DNA of 64,000 nucleotides from Nocardioides dongkuii (GTDB lineage Bacteria > Actinomycetota > Actinomycetes > Propionibacteriales > Nocardioidaceae). Shown piece after piece: positions 19,902 through 28,213 of this stretch. Position 1 is the first letter of the stretch. Every line of letters begins with the position of its first letter. Location of the stretch: NCBI RefSeq assembly GCF_014127485.1, contig NZ_CP059903.1:1798001-1862000 (forward strand). The letters are read 5' to 3'. The notes below the pieces were generated by a model that had not been told where the DNA came from, ran no database searches, and saw nothing but the letters and a program-made list of their open reading frames with translations. A program made the position numbers and the translations under genes.

Positions 19902-20723
19902 ATGCGTGCCTGGATCGACGGTCAACTGCTTCGCGACGCGACCGCCCCGGCGGTGCGCGTCACGGACCACGGGCTGACCGTGGGCGACGGGGTCTTCGAG
20001 GCGATCAAGGTCGTCGACGGCCAGCCGTTCGCGCTCACGCGGCACCTGGAGCGGCTCGCGCGGTCGGCGGCCGGGCTCGGGCTGCCGGACGTCGACGACC
20101 AGGCCGTACGCCGGGGGGTCGGCGCGGTCCTCGAGGGGACGCCGCTGCCGCTCGGCCGGCTCCGGATCACCTACACCGGGGGACAGGCGCCGCTCGGCTC
20201 CGGTCGCGGGGACGCCGCCCCGACGCTGATCGTGGTCGCCGACGCGATGGACACCTGGCCGGAGACGACCGCGGTCGTGACCGTGCCGTGGCCGCGCAAC
20301 GAGCGGGGCGCGCTCGCCGGCCTCAAGACCACGTCGTACGCCGAGAACGTCGTCGCGCTCGCGCACGCCCACGAGCGGGGCGCGAGCGAGGCGGTGTTCG
20401 CCAACCTCGCGGGCAACCTCTGCGAGGGCACCGGCACCAACGTCTTCTACGTCGTCGACGGCGAGCTCCGCACCCCCACGCTCGCCAGCGGCTGCCTGGC
20501 CGGCGTCACCCGCGCCCTCGTCCTGGAGTGGCACGGCGGGCGCGAGGTCGACGAGCCGATCGAGACCGTGGACCGGGCCAGCGAGGTGTTCGTGGTCAGC
20601 ACCACGCGCGACATCCAGGGCGTGCGCCGCTGGGACGACCGTGAGCTCCCCGCGCCCGGGCCGGTCACCCGCGAGGTCGCCGAGACCTGGCGGCGCCGCG
20701 AGCCGGAGCTGCTCGGCGCCTGA
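19902..20723 (+). CDS. Class IV PLP aminotransferase, probable aminodeoxychorismate lyase
   Basis: 273 aa. Class IV fold: N-terminal VTDHGLTVGDGVFEAIKV, PLP lysine in LAGLKTTSYAENV, cofactor-binding EGTGTNVFYV, and ASGCLAGVTR. The family includes 4-amino-4-deoxychorismate lyase (PabC, folate), branched-chain and D-amino acid aminotransferases. Length and motifs favour PabC, but substrate specificity is not certain from sequence alone. ATG at 19902 has TAGAGT ending 6 nt upstream (leaderless type). Confidence 0.8.
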   Translation: MRAWIDGQLLRDATAPAVRVTDHGLTVGDGVFEAIKVVDGQPFALTRHLERLARSAAGLGLPDVDDQAVRRGVGAVLEGTPLPLGRLRITYTGGQAPLGSGRGDAAPTLIVVADAMDTWPETTAVVTVPWPRNERGALAGLKTTSYAENVVALAHAHERGASEAVFANLAGNLCEGTGTNVFYVVDGELRTPTLASGCLAGVTRALVLEWHGGREVDEPIETVDRASEVFVVSTTRDIQGVRRWDDRELPAPGPVTREVAETWRRREPELLGA

Positions 20724-20791
20724 GACGCCGCGGGCGGGCGCCGGTTCGAGATGACGGCCGCCCATGGGATAGTGTTCCCGCCGCACCACAG

Positions 20792-20863
20792 GGGCGATTG
20801 GCGCAGTGGTAGCGCGCTTCGTTCACACCGAAGAGGTCACTGGTTCGAACCCAGTATCGCCCA
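20792..20863 (+). tRNA. tRNA-Val(CAC), insertion site of the genomic island
   Basis: GGGCGATTGGCGCAGTGGTA, anticodon loop TTCACAC (CAC), T-arm GGTTCGAACCC, acceptor ATCGCCC, discriminator A; next bases are CCC, so CCA is not encoded. A TAGTGT -10 lies at 20770-20775. Its last 18 nt before the end of the acceptor (20844-20861) are repeated at 44772-44789. The native terminator has been displaced to 44809 by the island. Confidence 0.95.
20844..20861 (+). repeat. attL core
   Basis: TTCGAACCCAGTATCGCC, T-arm and acceptor 3' strand of tRNA-Val(CAC). Identical to 44772-44789. tRNA-Val(GAC) differs by one base here, so the CAC gene is the target. Confidence 0.85.
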
Positions 20864-20910
20864 CCCCGTTTCCGCAGGTCAGAGGCATGTTTTTCCGCTT
20901 TCGACGCTGA

Positions 20911-20946
20911 CGAGGAACATGCGAGGAACAAGGAACGTCCTGTTCC
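20911..20946. repeat. Left arm-type integrase sites
   Basis: CGAGGAACA at 20911-20919 and 20922-20930 (11-bp period), then AGGAAC. GGAACGTCCTGTTCC at 20932-20946 is a perfect inverted repeat (5-bp arms). The same CGAGGAACA repeats occur at the right end, 44622-44651. Confidence 0.6.
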
Positions 20947-20997
20947 GAACCACTCCTGTCACGGCTCGGAGTCGAACGTAGGCCGACGAGCCCGGGC

Positions 20998-21045
20998 CCT
21001 TTGCAAGCAGGGGGGTTCCGGGTTCGAGTCCCGCAGGCTCCACCA
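20998..21045 (+). pseudogene. 3' half of a tRNA-Ala(UGC) gene
   Basis: From the anticodon loop (TTTGCAA) through the GCAGG anticodon strand, variable loop, T-arm CCGGGTTCGAGTCCCG, acceptor end and encoded CCA. The sequence 5' of the loop does not pair: no D-arm, wrong anticodon 5' strand, and an acceptor 5' strand that does not match. It is a junction at the anticodon loop, the usual crossover point of tRNA-Ala-specific integrases. Confidence 0.75.
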
Positions 21046-21049
21046 GCAG

Positions 21050-21071
21050 AACCCCAGGTCAGCCTGGGGTT
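21050..21071 (+). terminator. Intrinsic terminator after the tRNA-Ala fragment
   Basis: AACCCCAGG-TCAG-CCTGGGGTT followed by TGTTCTT; perfect 9-bp stem. It looks like the original terminator of the tRNA-Ala gene carried along with the fragment. Confidence 0.8.
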
Positions 21072-21450
21072 TGTTCTTCCTGGAATGCCTTCGCGCATTT
21101 TGCGTTGAGTCCTTGGTGGACTGGCGGGGGAAAGCGAACTCGCCCGCCTGTCGCCGCGCCCGGTGTGGTTTAGACCGCTCTGTTGTGCTCATGGACCGCT
21201 TGGCAACTGCGCGAGGAGTGCGACCCGCCCCCGCGGCGCCTGGAAGGGAGCACGGCGTCGGTACGACACGCGAGGGCCGAAGCCTCTGACGCGCGAGGGT
21301 GAAGGCTCCCTTGAGTATCGCCCACGGAGTTTCGCAGTCTTGCTTATCGAGTGGCATCCGATGCCGAGGTAGGTGAGCTGGCGGCTAGCATCCTCTTCAA
21401 CGCGCAGCGAGCAGTGTCACGCGACGCCTGCCTACAGAACACGAGGGAAC
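21072..21450. other. Island left flank without a gene; holds a partial copy of the tRNA-Val end
   Basis: No convincing ORF. At 21314-21325 AGTATCGCCCAC repeats 20853-20864 exactly, and after three differing bases GTTTC-GCAG continues the similarity to the sequence behind tRNA-Val (GTTTCCGCAG). This reads as a second, decayed attachment site. The BREX promoter should lie here; no -35/-10 pair stands out. Confidence 0.5.
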
Positions 21451-21924
21451 GTGAAGACCTGGCCGGCAGCGGGCGAAGAGGTTTGGTCGGAGTTGTCTGC
21501 TGTCCCGGGCCGTGTTGCGCTGCTCGTCGACGACCCTGAATCCACTCTTGCCCTCAGATTTGCGGAACTCCGCCACACCACCCCGTTGCATGTGGGCCGA
21601 GTCCTTAGCGGCTCCCTCACCGTGCCAACTGAACGGCAGATTCGATCGATCCTGCGCGACGCACCCGTCTTGGTTGGCACCGCCATCCTGTTTGACCCGG
21701 TGCTCGGGCTCGACGCTGCGAGGCTGTTCCAGGCCCTTGCCAGACAAGAGCCGGGTCGCGTGATTGAGTGGCCTGTGGCGACGACATCGTCGCCTTTCCG
21801 CTGGCCGGGGGACGATGGTTCCCGTCCTGTCTCCCCGGCGTTGGAGAGCTCGCTGCTCCTCACGGCACGGACCACGGTCTTTGACGATGAAGTCCCGTTC
21901 ACCCTTGAAAGGCTCCGCCGATGA
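21451..21924 (+). CDS. brxF: BrxF-like protein of BREX type 3
   Basis: 157 aa from a GTG at 21451 with GAGGG upstream; an earlier in-frame start at 21373 adds unconserved residues. First gene of the BREX operon. Its C-terminal half has ILFDPVLGLDAARLFQALAR then VIEWP, the pattern I associate with BrxF (LFdp.L..dplrlLq.lsR ... aW). The N-terminal P-loop expected for BrxF is degenerate: LLVDDPESTLALRF lacks the G-K-[ST] core. So it may have lost nucleotide binding. Stop overlaps the brxC start (ATGA). Identification rests mainly on position and the C-terminal motif. Confidence 0.7.
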   Translation: MKTWPAAGEEVWSELSAVPGRVALLVDDPESTLALRFAELRHTTPLHVGRVLSGSLTVPTERQIRSILRDAPVLVGTAILFDPVLGLDAARLFQALARQEPGRVIEWPVATTSSPFRWPGDDGSRPVSPALESSLLLTARTTVFDDEVPFTLERLRR

Positions 21925-24900
21925 AGTACGGCGAACTCGTCGAGTTCACCCCCGTCCAGAGTGTCAAGCAGCTCCGCGACGCTGTTTCTGCCGACCAGGC
22001 GCTGGAGGACGTCCAGACCTACGTCATCTCAGAGACGATGCGCGACCAACTGGCGAACCTGGTGCTGCCCAACCTGCGCTTCGACAATCCGGACCACGAC
22101 CACAAGGGCCTGCTGCTCATCGCGACCTACGGCACCGGTAAAACCCACCTGATGAGCACGGTCGCCAGTGTCGCCGAGCGCGCCGAGCTGCTCCCCCACC
22201 TGACCGACGCCGCAACCCAGGAGGCTGCGAGCCCGATCGCCGGCCGCTTCAAGGTGCTGCGGGTCGAGATCGGCGCGGTCACCACCAACCTCCGCACGAT
22301 CCTCACCAACGAACTGACCCGCGGTCTGGCAGACCTCGGCGTCGATTACACCTTCCCCTCTGCCGACGGGATCACCAACAATAAGACGGCACTCGAGGAC
22401 CTGATGGCCGCCTTCGAAGCGGCCTACCCTGACCATGGCCTGCTGCTGGCCATCGACGAGATGCTCGACTACCTTCGTGGCCGCAAGGACGCCGAGATCA
22501 TCCTCGACCTCGGCTTCCTCCGAGAGCTTGGTGAGTTCACCCGCAACTCCCGCTTCCGGATCCTCGCGGGTGTTCAGGAGAGCCTCTTCGACAACCCTCG
22601 CTTCGATGCAGCCAAGAGCGAACTGCAGCGCGTCAGCGAGCGCTACCAGACCTTCCGGATCCACCGCGACGACATCGCGTACGTCGTCCAGAAGCGTCTC
22701 CTCGCGAAGACTCCCGAGCAGAAGATCCGGATCCGCGAGCACCTGACCAAGTTCTCGGCGGCGTTCGAGTCGCTCGGCAAGGAACTGGAGACCTTCGTCG
22801 ACCTCTTCCCGGTGCATCCGGCCTACCTGAAGGTCTTCGAGGACCTGACCCTCGTCGAGAAGCGTCGCATCCTGAGCAGCCTCACGCAGCAGCTTCGCCA
22901 ACGCCTCGACGTGGAGGTGCCCGCTGACGAGCCCGGACTGGTCTGCTTCGACGCCTACCGGGCTGAGCTCGACGAGGACCCGACCAACCGGACGAATCCC
23001 GAGGTCCGCTCGGTGCTGGAGCCGAGCCGCGTCGTGCGTGACCTGGTCATGCGCAACCTCGAGGCCGGGGCCGACCGCGAGCCGGCACTGCGGATTCTCG
23101 ACGCCCTCACGATCCACCGCTTGACCACCTACGACCTGGACGCTCCGATCGGCCTGACGTACGCCGACCTGCGCGACGATCTCTGCCTTGTCCCGCCGGG
23201 GGTGCCGGAGTTGGAGGCCGACTTCCTGGAGATGTCGGTCGAGACGTTGGTCGACGAGATCCGCAAGGCCGCCACCGGCCAGTTCATCTCGGTCAACGAC
23301 AGCAACGGGCAGGTCTATCTGGACCTGAAGAAGAACGTGGCGTACGACGAGCAGATCGACCAGCGCGTCGAGAGCATCGACGACGGAGCCCTCGACCGCG
23401 CCTACTACGACCTTCTCGCCCAGGTGCTGGAGGTCGCCGACGCCCCCTACGTGTCCGGCTACAAGATCTGGTCCTACCAGCTCCCGTGGGCAGCCAAGAA
23501 GGTCGAGCGCACCGGCTACCTGTTCTTCGGCGCACCTAACCAGCGTTCGACGGCCCAGCCGGCCCGCGACTTCTACCTCTACTTCCTTCACCCGTTCGAC
23601 CCCGTAGCTTTCACTGACGAGGAGAAGAGCGACGAGATCTTCTTCCAGCTCGAAGACCCCGCCGAGGTTTTTACCACCGCCCTCGGCCGGTACGCCGCGG
23701 CCAACGCCAAAGCCTCTGAGACCTCCGGAGAGACCAAACAAGGCTTCCTCGCCCGCGCCCAGAAGTTCGGGCAGGAGGCCGTCAGGTGGCTGCGTGACAA
23801 CCTCAGCAGCCACGTGAAGGTCACCTACCAGGGCGAGCGCAAGCCCCTTGCCGAGTGGCTGGCCGGCGTCCCCGGCGGTCGCCGAACTCTCAAGGAGCAG
23901 CTCGAGGCGATTGCAGCTGCGGCCCTGAGCCCACATTTCGACGCCCGCTACCCCGGATACCCCGTCTTCGCCGAGCAGCTCACCGCGGCCAACCTGCCCA
24001 ACGCGGTCCAGAACGCGCTCGGCACCGTGGCCAGCAAGCCGACCAACCTCGGCAAGTCGGTCCTGACCTCGCTGGGGCTGCGCGACTACTCGGAAGCGCT
24101 GACCCTCGACGGGCAGTACGCCAAGGCACTGCTCGAGGTCCTCAAAACGAGCGCGCCGCAGGCCGTTAACCGGGAGAAGCTCCTTGCCGAGCGCGACCCC
24201 GGCGTGGAGACCTGGGCTCCGTGGCACTTGGAGCCCGCCTGGCTCACGGTCATCGGGGCCGTCCTGACCGCGTTGGGCCGTGCGGACCTGACCTTCCGCA
24301 ACGGCACCAAGATCACCGCCCTCAACCTCGACGAACTCGCGCGGATGCCGCTGACCGACCTGGAGGGGCTGGCCTTTCTCCAGCCGCCGGCGACCACCGA
24401 CACGGCCGGGTTCGTCCGGCTCGCCACGCTACTCGGCCTCCCCCCGGCGCTCGGGCAGAGCGAGCTCAGCCCGGAATCGGCAACTCACTTCCTCGAGCGC
24501 TCCCAGACGATTCACGACGAGGTCGTCTCAATCCAGACGTACGTGCAGAGCCAACCCCGACTCTGGGGCGAGGAGGTCATCGACGATCCCGACACGCGGC
24601 TGAACAAGCTCAGGGACGCACTCGGCTTGCTGAGTGATGTCCGGGCACGTGACAACGTCGGCAAGCTCAAGCGGCTCTCCTTCAAGGGCGACGTTCTGGA
24701 CCGCGCCGAGGCCGGCCAATCCGAGGCGAAGCGGCTCACCGAGCTGCGCAAGGTCGCCGACCAGCTCGGCCCGGAGATCGAGTACGTCAAGCAGGCCGGT
24801 GACGTCCTCGGCCAACACGATCCCTTCCAGGCCGAAGCTCAGGCGCTGAAGGAGAAGCTTCGCCGCCTGCTGCGGACGGAGCCCTCGAACAAGCGCCTTG

Positions 24901-25610
24901 CCACCGAAGTACGTCAAGACGCCCAGCGGTTGCGGACCAAGTACCGCCAGTTCGCGGACGAGCGTCACCAGGCTGTTCGACTCTCATCATCGGACGAGCA
25001 GACCAAGGAAGCCGCCACTAAGGGGCCGTACTGGCGCGATCTTAGTGTGCTGCAGGGGATCGAGATCATCCCCGACGGCCAGTTCGGCAAACTTCAGGAG
25101 AGGCTCGTCGGCCTCTATGCCTGCAAGCAGTACGAGCCGAAGGCCTACGACTCTGAGTACACCTGCCCCTACTGCTCCTACCGGCCATCCCCGTCACACG
25201 ACCCCGCCGCGAAGGTGCAGCTCACCAAGACGATCGAGGAAGCCCACAACCTCTGGGCGACCTGGACCACGCACCTCACGGATTCCCTCACGGACTCGGA
25301 GATCCAGGACAAGTTTGACTTTCTCAGCACCGGCGAGCGAACGGCCCTTGCCCCGCTCATCCACGGCACGCTCACCCCGGGAGAGGTGACGCCAGCTCTG
25401 GTCTCGGCCGTGCAGCAGGTTCTCGACGATCTACAGGTGGTGCCCCTCCGCGCCGAAGACCTCGCGGAGGCTCTCTTCCCGGGCGGGCGTGCCACCACCC
25501 CGGCCCAGGCCGCGTCGGCCTTCCAAACCTGGTTAGAGAAGGTCACCAGGGAGAACGGCGGCAACGCCCGCACCATTCGACTCAAGCTCGAGGGAACCCA
25601 GCAGAAGTGA
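21921..25610 (+). CDS. brxC: BrxC/PglY-type AAA+ ATPase (DUF6079-like)
   Basis: 1229 aa, the usual giant size. Walker A YGTGKT (around residues 70-75), Walker B-like LLLAIDEMLDYL (~residue 175), then a long helical middle and C-terminal part and a lone CPYC at about residue 1080. BrxC is the core ATPase of BREX and is needed for both phage exclusion and host methylation; its mechanism is unresolved. Starts inside the stop of brxF and ends overlapping pglX (GTGA). Confidence 0.88.
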   Translation: MKYGELVEFTPVQSVKQLRDAVSADQALEDVQTYVISETMRDQLANLVLPNLRFDNPDHDHKGLLLIATYGTGKTHLMSTVASVAERAELLPHLTDAATQEAASPIAGRFKVLRVEIGAVTTNLRTILTNELTRGLADLGVDYTFPSADGITNNKTALEDLMAAFEAAYPDHGLLLAIDEMLDYLRGRKDAEIILDLGFLRELGEFTRNSRFRILAGVQESLFDNPRFDAAKSELQRVSERYQTFRIHRDDIAYVVQKRLLAKTPEQKIRIREHLTKFSAAFESLGKELETFVDLFPVHPAYLKVFEDLTLVEKRRILSSLTQQLRQRLDVEVPADEPGLVCFDAYRAELDEDPTNRTNPEVRSVLEPSRVVRDLVMRNLEAGADREPALRILDALTIHRLTTYDLDAPIGLTYADLRDDLCLVPPGVPELEADFLEMSVETLVDEIRKAATGQFISVNDSNGQVYLDLKKNVAYDEQIDQRVESIDDGALDRAYYDLLAQVLEVADAPYVSGYKIWSYQLPWAAKKVERTGYLFFGAPNQRSTAQPARDFYLYFLHPFDPVAFTDEEKSDEIFFQLEDPAEVFTTALGRYAAANAKASETSGETKQGFLARAQKFGQEAVRWLRDNLSSHVKVTYQGERKPLAEWLAGVPGGRRTLKEQLEAIAAAALSPHFDARYPGYPVFAEQLTAANLPNAVQNALGTVASKPTNLGKSVLTSLGLRDYSEALTLDGQYAKALLEVLKTSAPQAVNREKLLAERDPGVETWAPWHLEPAWLTVIGAVLTALGRADLTFRNGTKITALNLDELARMPLTDLEGLAFLQPPATTDTAGFVRLATLLGLPPALGQSELSPESATHFLERSQTIHDEVVSIQTYVQSQPRLWGEEVIDDPDTRLNKLRDALGLLSDVRARDNVGKLKRLSFKGDVLDRAEAGQSEAKRLTELRKVADQLGPEIEYVKQAGDVLGQHDPFQAEAQALKEKLRRLLRTEPSNKRLATEVRQDAQRLRTKYRQFADERHQAVRLSSSDEQTKEAATKGPYWRDLSVLQGIEIIPDGQFGKLQERLVGLYACKQYEPKAYDSEYTCPYCSYRPSPSHDPAAKVQLTKTIEEAHNLWATWTTHLTDSLTDSEIQDKFDFLSTGERTALAPLIHGTLTPGEVTPALVSAVQQVLDDLQVVPLRAEDLAEALFPGGRATTPAQAASAFQTWLEKVTRENGGNARTIRLKLEGTQQK

Positions 25611-28213
25611 ACGACGGCCTTTTCGAACTTTCAGCCAGGTCGTCGCGCAGCGAGGTCGCGGAGAGGGCCCTGGCTGTCTACCGGTCAGCGCTGGAGACAG
25701 GAGAGGTACGGATACCCTCCGGGTCGACGGTAGATCAGATCCTAGCGATGTCCAGCCCGCCCTGGCACACGGCGACCGAGAACCCCTTCGTGCGATCCTG
25801 GGTCGAAGGTGCTCACCGCAGCGAGTCTGACCGAGTTGATCCCGGTCCCTACCTGGCCGACGTCACGGGCTCGAAGGCGTCGATGTGGTTCAAGGTTCAC
25901 TCCTATCCCACGAAGGTGCCACCGGAGATCATCCAGCGGCTGCTCCTTCACTACACCGAGCCTGGTGATGTCGTTCTAGACGGTTTCGCCGGCTCAGGAA
26001 TGACTGGTGTGGCAGCGACTTCATGCGCCAAGCCCGACCCGAAACTCGACGCCGAACTTCGCATGCGTGGGCAGACGCCCAGGTGGGGTGCTCGACGGGC
26101 TGTGCTCAACGACTTGGCCCCGAACGCCACCTTCCACGGAAGCGGCGTCAACCTCCCAGTCGATGCCGCCACCTTCGAGCGGGCAGCGAGCGCCCTGTTG
26201 GATCGGTTCAATGGCGAACTGGGCTGGATGTACCGCACGACGACGACCACCGGCGACGAAGCCACCATTGACTACACCGTGTGGTCCGAGGTGTTCAGTT
26301 GCCCACACTGTGGCGCGGCGGTGGTGTTCTACGACGGCGCGTTCATTCCCACCACCGGCGCTCTGCGCGACGACTTCCCCTGCTCCGCCTGCGGCGCCAC
26401 CGTCATGAAATCGGGCGGCGGCAAGGCGAATCTCGAGCGTCGCCGCGAAACCGTCCGTCTGCTGACCGGTGAGGTCATTGAGCGAATCGCGCTCAAGCCG
26501 GTCCGAATTCACTACCGGAACCAGGTCATCGGGAACAAGGCACCAGATACGGATGACCTCGCCGTTCTGAGCCGTGTCGCAGCCCTCTCCGTGGCCGGGG
26601 CGCCGACCTATGTCTTCCCTTACCGGCACATGACCCACGAGCGGAGCTCACTGGTCAAACAAGGCTTCACGTCGCTTGCCTCCCTTTACCCCGACCGTGC
26701 CCTGGCGGCACTCTCCACCCTTTGGCAGTGGGTCAACGCCGAGCCTGATCTCAACCTTCGCCGAGCCCTGAAGTTCTGGGTTGAGCAGACGTTCTGGGGT
26801 CTCTCCTGGATGAACCGCTACAAGCCGACTGACCATTCGCAGGTCAACCGAAACCAGAGCGGCGTCTTCTACATAGCTTCTCTGATTTCAGAGTGCTCGC
26901 CGCGCTACAACCTCGAAGGTTCCCAGCCCAACAGGGGCAAGCGGTCCACCCTCACCAAGCTCTGGAAGACGGTCCCAGCGGAGGCCGACGTCCGGATTAC
27001 CACTGGGGACGCAACCCGCCTCCCCCTGGACGACGAGTCAGTCGACTACATCTTCGTGGATCCGCCGTTCGGCGCGAACATCCCCTACGCCGATCTGGCG
27101 CAGGTGCTCGAGGGCTGGCACGGCGTTCACACCGAGATCGAGTTTGAGGCGATCGTCGACCGTAGCCGCAGGGCGCCGAAGAGCGTCGACGACTACGCCG
27201 ATCTTCTGGCTGCATGCTTCAAGGAGTTCAGCCGAGTATTAAAGCCAAGCCGTTGGATGACGGTCGAGTTTTCGAACTCGTCGAACGAGGTCTGGGCCGC
27301 TCTGCAGAACGCGCTGGCCAGCGCTGGCTTCGTCGTCGCCGACACCAGGCTCCTCGACAAGCAGAGCGCGAGCTACCGGCAGGCGACCGCCGTCAACGCC
27401 GTCGATCAGGACCTGATGATCTCCTGCTACAAACCTGGCACGAGAACGTCCTCGGTCGTGCTGGCCTCCGGCGGCGCGGCGAGCTCTGTCTGGGAGTTCG
27501 TGGGCGAGCATCTCAAGCACCTCCCAGTCTACGAGCAGAGCGGCGCCGCGGTTCGCGAGCGCAAGGCGGATCGGATCTACCACCGAGCCGTTGCCTACTA
27601 CGTCAGCCTGGGGTTGGAGGTGCCGCTGACCGCCGCCGAGTTCTATGCCGGTCTCGACGAGCACTTCAACGAGCGTGACGCTCTTTACTTCCGCCCCGAG
27701 CAGGTCGAGGAGTATGAGCGGAAGCGTCTTCAGCTCTCGGCTCCAGCGGAGGCCCTCTTCGTCACCGACGAGCGCAGCGCGGTCGCCTGGCTGCGTCAGC
27801 ACCTGAAGGAGAAGCCGCAGTCGATGGCGGAGATCCAGCCGGCGTTCCTGCAGGAGCTGCAGGTCGCGGGGGATCGCCCGGACCAGATGCCGGATCTGCT
27901 GGAGATGCTGGAGGACAACTTCATCCGCGATGAGGTTGGCGCTTGGTTAGTGCCGGATCCGGCCAAGCTGGAGCACCTCCAGAAAATGCGGGAGCGGTCG
28001 CTCCTGCGGGCCTTCGAGAGCTACCTATCCGGGACGGGCCAGCTGCAGCGGTTCCGCGGTGAGGCGCTGCAGGCCGGGCTCAAGGACCGATGGGCGAAGA
28101 AGGATTACGCCACCATTGCCGCGCTAGGGAAGCGCCTTCCGACCGATTATCTAGTGGAGAACACCGCGGTCATGCACTACGTACGTAACGCGACCGCCCG
28201 GGTGATCAGGTGA
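25607..28213 (+). CDS. pglX: BREX type 3 adenine-specific DNA methyltransferase (PglXI)
   Basis: 868 aa. N-terminal NPF and FKVHSYPTKVP block, SAM-binding motif I DGFAGSGMTGVA (residue 125 on), an inserted zinc-ribbon (CPHC at ~230 and CSAC at ~265), catalytic motif IV DPPF (485-488), and a helical C-terminal extension of ~250 residues. DPPF instead of NPPY is usual for the type 3 enzyme. It would methylate a host non-palindromic site and mark self DNA. GTG start overlapping the brxC stop. Confidence 0.88.
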   Translation: MNDGLFELSARSSRSEVAERALAVYRSALETGEVRIPSGSTVDQILAMSSPPWHTATENPFVRSWVEGAHRSESDRVDPGPYLADVTGSKASMWFKVHSYPTKVPPEIIQRLLLHYTEPGDVVLDGFAGSGMTGVAATSCAKPDPKLDAELRMRGQTPRWGARRAVLNDLAPNATFHGSGVNLPVDAATFERAASALLDRFNGELGWMYRTTTTTGDEATIDYTVWSEVFSCPHCGAAVVFYDGAFIPTTGALRDDFPCSACGATVMKSGGGKANLERRRETVRLLTGEVIERIALKPVRIHYRNQVIGNKAPDTDDLAVLSRVAALSVAGAPTYVFPYRHMTHERSSLVKQGFTSLASLYPDRALAALSTLWQWVNAEPDLNLRRALKFWVEQTFWGLSWMNRYKPTDHSQVNRNQSGVFYIASLISECSPRYNLEGSQPNRGKRSTLTKLWKTVPAEADVRITTGDATRLPLDDESVDYIFVDPPFGANIPYADLAQVLEGWHGVHTEIEFEAIVDRSRRAPKSVDDYADLLAACFKEFSRVLKPSRWMTVEFSNSSNEVWAALQNALASAGFVVADTRLLDKQSASYRQATAVNAVDQDLMISCYKPGTRTSSVVLASGGAASSVWEFVGEHLKHLPVYEQSGAAVRERKADRIYHRAVAYYVSLGLEVPLTAAEFYAGLDEHFNERDALYFRPEQVEEYERKRLQLSAPAEALFVTDERSAVAWLRQHLKEKPQSMAEIQPAFLQELQVAGDRPDQMPDLLEMLEDNFIRDEVGAWLVPDPAKLEHLQKMRERSLLRAFESYLSGTGQLQRFRGEALQAGLKDRWAKKDYATIAALGKRLPTDYLVENTAVMHYVRNATARVIR

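Noticed and set aside
20960..21045. A functional tRNA-Ala(UGC)
   Set aside because: Only the anticodon-loop-to-CCA half fits; D-arm, 5' acceptor and 5' anticodon strands do not pair.
22029..24227. 732-codon minus-strand open frame inside brxC
   Set aside because: Antisense to the well-supported brxC frame with no start signal or domain; a GC-codon artefact.
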